Source: DATBRC01 sp036560485 (GTDB lineage Bacteria > Pseudomonadota > Gammaproteobacteria > Burkholderiales > Burkholderiaceae_D). Taken from it: a stretch of DNA of 64,000 bases. Location of the stretch: NCBI GenBank assembly GCA_036560485.1, contig DATBRC010000030.1:1-64000 (forward strand), written 5' to 3'. A model generated the notes under the pieces. That model was not told where the DNA came from. It worked only from the letters and a program-made list of their open reading frames with translations, and made no database searches. Positions 61,915 through 64,000 of the stretch are shown here, one piece after another. The first letter of the stretch is position 1; every line of letters begins with the position of its first letter. The position numbers and the translations under genes were made by a program.

Positions 61915-63141
61915 TTAACTTCCCGCCAACGCAAAAAACCGCATCGGATCCACATTCCATTTCTTCGGCGATTCATGACTGACAATCTTGTCGCCGCCAC
62001 CCATACCCAATGGTTTGGACAAATCCACTTCAACCGGTTTGATATACGTATTCGATTTGGTACTGAAAAATACATTGACCTTCGGTGAAATCAAATTGGT
62101 TTCATGCGGTTCGGTGACGACGCCCAGACGTCCGGACTCCAGCAATACCAGTGTGCCGACCGGATAGATACCGACACAGCGCATGAACGCTTTGACGTAA
62201 TCGCCATTGAGATGGAATTTGCTCCACTCGAAGAGTTTGCGTAATGCTTCGGCAGCCGGCATGCCCTTGTGATAGCAGCGCTCTGCGGTGATCGCATCGT
62301 ACACATCAACAATCGCGGCCATCTGCGCGAGCGTGCTGATTTGCGCGAGCGGCAATTTATCCGGATAGCCGCTGCCGTCGCTGCGTTCATGATGATGCAA
62401 GGTGATGTCGCGCGGGATGGGGCCGATGTCGGATGACTGGCACAGAATGTCGTAACCATCCTTTGGATGTTTTTTGATGATGTCGAACTCTTCGCGAGTC
62501 AGTGCGGCCGGCTTGTTCAGGATGGCATCCGGCACCAATGCCTTGCCGGTGTCGTGCAGCAGGCCGCCTAATCCGGCTTGATGGATGGTACCTGCATCGA
62601 ATTCCTGCGAGCGGCAAAATGCGACCATCAACGTACATACACTGACCGAATGCAGGAACGTGTAATCGTCGTGCGTCTTGATGCGCAACAGACCCATCAG
62701 TGCACCCGGATTGCGCAGGATCGATTCGGTGATGTCTTGCACCACCGGTTGCACCCGATCCAGCTCAATCGCTTTTCCGAGCCGCGCATCGCCCATCACA
62801 GTGCGTACCAGATTGAATGCCTGCGATTTGATTTGTGTGGCGCGCACCATTTCTTCTGCTACGGGGATCCGTATAACGGGCGCAGGCTCATTGGCCATTT
62901 CGACTATCTCACGCTCGATCTCGGCACGGGCTTCTTGCGCGGTTGGTGCGTCTTTTGCATCGAGTCCCTTTTTGGAGTCGATGTACACCTCATGTATGCC
63001 GGCTTCCACAATTTTTTGTATTTCATTTTCAGATGAAATCAGGAAGCGGCTTTTGAAAAATGGATGCGTCATCCAGTCACAACTAAGGTCGTGGATGTAC
63101 ATCCCTACTTTGAGTTGACCAGTGGCGACTTTTTTGATCAT
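61915..63141 (-). CDS. HD-GYP domain cyclic-di-GMP phosphodiesterase
   Basis: 408 residues from ATG 63141; a TTG at 63165 is in frame. An N-terminal DUF3391 domain (KKVATGQLKVGMYIHDLSCDWMTHPFF, in parts ~1-130) is followed by the HD-GYP domain (~135-340): LGGLLHDTGKALVPDAIL with the HD pair and HHERSDGSGYPDKL with HHExxDGxGYP. All metal ligands appear intact, so it should hydrolyse c-di-GMP. The C-terminal ~50 residues are variable. It is divergent neither to uvrD nor to the membrane protein; it stands alone. Confidence 0.94.
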   Translation of the reverse strand: MIKKVATGQLKVGMYIHDLSCDWMTHPFFKSRFLISSENEIQKIVEAGIHEVYIDSKKGLDAKDAPTAQEARAEIEREIVEMANEPAPVIRIPVAEEMVRATQIKSQAFNLVRTVMGDARLGKAIELDRVQPVVQDITESILRNPGALMGLLRIKTHDDYTFLHSVSVCTLMVAFCRSQEFDAGTIHQAGLGGLLHDTGKALVPDAILNKPAALTREEFDIIKKHPKDGYDILCQSSDIGPIPRDITLHHHERSDGSGYPDKLPLAQISTLAQMAAIVDVYDAITAERCYHKGMPAAEALRKLFEWSKFHLNGDYVKAFMRCVGIYPVGTLVLLESGRLGVVTEPHETNLISPKVNVFFSTKSNTYIKPVEVDLSKPLGMGGGDKIVSHESPKKWNVDPMRFFALAGS

Positions 63142-63323
63142 CAGAATATATTTATTGTTGGTCAAATCCCAAGCCTTATCAACTGGGTGAGACAGGACAA
63201 GTATAGCTACTTCTGGTTTCTGATGGATAATTTTAACAATGAAAAAATGGCAAGTCGCGGCTGAATAGGCATATCATTCTTGCGATTGCAAAAACGGTAT
63301 GCTGCAGTGATAAAACGGATGGA

Positions 63324-64000
63324 TTACTGAATGACGGAGGATGAAGAATTTTCAGGCTTGCCGAAAATATAAGTGTAGGTCGGATAGAACGTACAGCAGA
63401 TGACGACAATGAAGCTGAGTGCAAATGCGGCAAGAATCAGGAGGGCGGCTATGGAATTACCGAATGCCAACGAGACCAACATTACTGCGATGCTGCTCAA
63501 AAAGAAATCGAGCATGATCAATGTGAGTCCATAAATCAAAAAACTTTTAATGTTCCGGTATACCGTTACGGTGCTGAAGAAGATAGCCTTTCCAAAACTC
63601 ATCCGTTGCCAGACAAGGAGTGGTGCGGTAAACCAGAGCGGAAGTTTTATAACAGAAAAGACCGTCATCCAAATCAAAACCGATGTATATAACCTGGTTT
63701 CATCGGTGGTCTTGCCATTCAAGGTAATTTCGCCTGTTGTAAGCTTCCAGAAAAAACCTTCATCAAACAGGCTTGTCACGGCCATTGCAATCAATGCGCA
63801 CAAAAAATACAGTACACCTAACTTCAATAGTGCAGGAAAAGCGGGTGAACGAAATCCGGTTAACAGCAAATTCGGATAAACACGTTTATCCTGTTCAATG
63901 TCCAGACATGCTTGCATGAAGCTCATTGAGAAAGTCGGCGCCAGAATCAAAGGCAGTATTTGCCCAGCAACCGGGATAATGCTGGATGCCAGCATCAGGA
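63324..64000 (-). CDS. BPSS1780-family membrane protein, 5' end outside window
   Basis: At least 225 residues; the gene starts beyond the right edge, so the N-terminus is missing. The visible part has about six hydrophobic segments (in order ILPLILAPTFSMSFMQAC, LLKLGVLYFLCALIAMAV, WMTVFSVIKLPLWFTAPLLVW, FLIYGLTLIMLDFFL, MLVSLAFGNSIAALLILA and FALSFIVVICCTFYP) and matches the BPSS1780 family of Burkholderiales inner-membrane proteins. No function is known. The final residues (GKPENSSSSVIQ) are polar. Confidence 0.85.
   Translation of the reverse strand, partial: LMLASSIIPVAGQILPLILAPTFSMSFMQACLDIEQDKRVYPNLLLTGFRSPAFPALLKLGVLYFLCALIAMAVTSLFDEGFFWKLTTGEITLNGKTTDETRLYTSVLIWMTVFSVIKLPLWFTAPLLVWQRMSFGKAIFFSTVTVYRNIKSFLIYGLTLIMLDFFLSSIAVMLVSLAFGNSIAALLILAAFALSFIVVICCTFYPTYTYIFGKPENSSSSVIQ

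Overview
The window looks like a chromosomal segment of a betaproteobacterium of the order Burkholderiales, most likely family Oxalobacteraceae (Herminiimonas/Janthinobacterium-like). This is inferred from the kinds of gene and from local gene order (dusB-fis-purH-ruvCAB; tyrS next to an M23 peptidase, anmK and erpA; a porin of the Burkholderia type; DUF3025 after pyrC; BPSS1780-family and DUF2147 proteins). No species can be assigned from sequence alone. Base composition is moderate, with a few clearly AT-richer patches (about 7.2-7.5 kb, 10.7-11.7 kb, 49.6-52.3 kb).

Layout. 0-16 kb: the tail of an rRNA operon (5S), glycerol kinase, a beta-hydroxyacid dehydrogenase, an SbmA/YddA-type ABC exporter with a DUF3047 lipoprotein, an M20 amidohydrolase, a zinc aminopeptidase, fadD, a small AT-rich pocket with two unknown genes, an acyl-CoA thioesterase, an ATM1-type exporter, and glutamate dehydrogenase followed directly by a lone glutamate-type ABC ATPase. 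16-29 kb: pyrC, an SOS-box-controlled Y-family polymerase, a porin, coq7, an OsmC protein, rplM-rpsI, argC, a bactofilin unit, erpA, anmK and an M23 peptidase. 29-43 kb: tyrS-dtd-phosphatase, a degenerate GGDEF protein, dusB-fis, purH, ruvC-ruvA-ruvB and valS. 43-49.6 kb: a TPP-riboswitch-controlled thiamine operon (thiC-thiS-thiG-thiD-thiE) interrupted by a repeat-bounded DUF559 nuclease gene and followed by a condensation-type acyltransferase. 49.8-58 kb: a large beta-rich lipoprotein, then a signalling cluster (CHASE2 Ser/Thr kinase, two PP2C phosphatases, a two-FHA protein). 58-64 kb: a dapA-like gene, uvrD, an HD-GYP c-di-GMP phosphodiesterase and a membrane protein cut by the window edge.

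The most unusual pattern is a set of short palindromic repeat families, two of which bracket a small nuclease gene. A GIY-YIG gene sits between CCAGCG/CGCTGG palindromes in the purH-ruvC gap. A DUF559 (PD-(D/E)XK-like) gene sits between 40-base inverted repeats inside the thiamine operon, and the repeats supply its ribosome-binding region and its last codons. A third hairpin, of a family I recall beside GxxExxY genes, and two large GTTCCCGC/GCGGGAA inverted pairs occur without a gene. Together they suggest nuclease-associated repeat elements resembling the REP/RAYT arrangement but with other nuclease folds. A second well-supported observation is a complete predicted TPP-riboswitch switch in which the aptamer's 3' strand and the thiC ribosome-binding site compete for the same anti-sequence.
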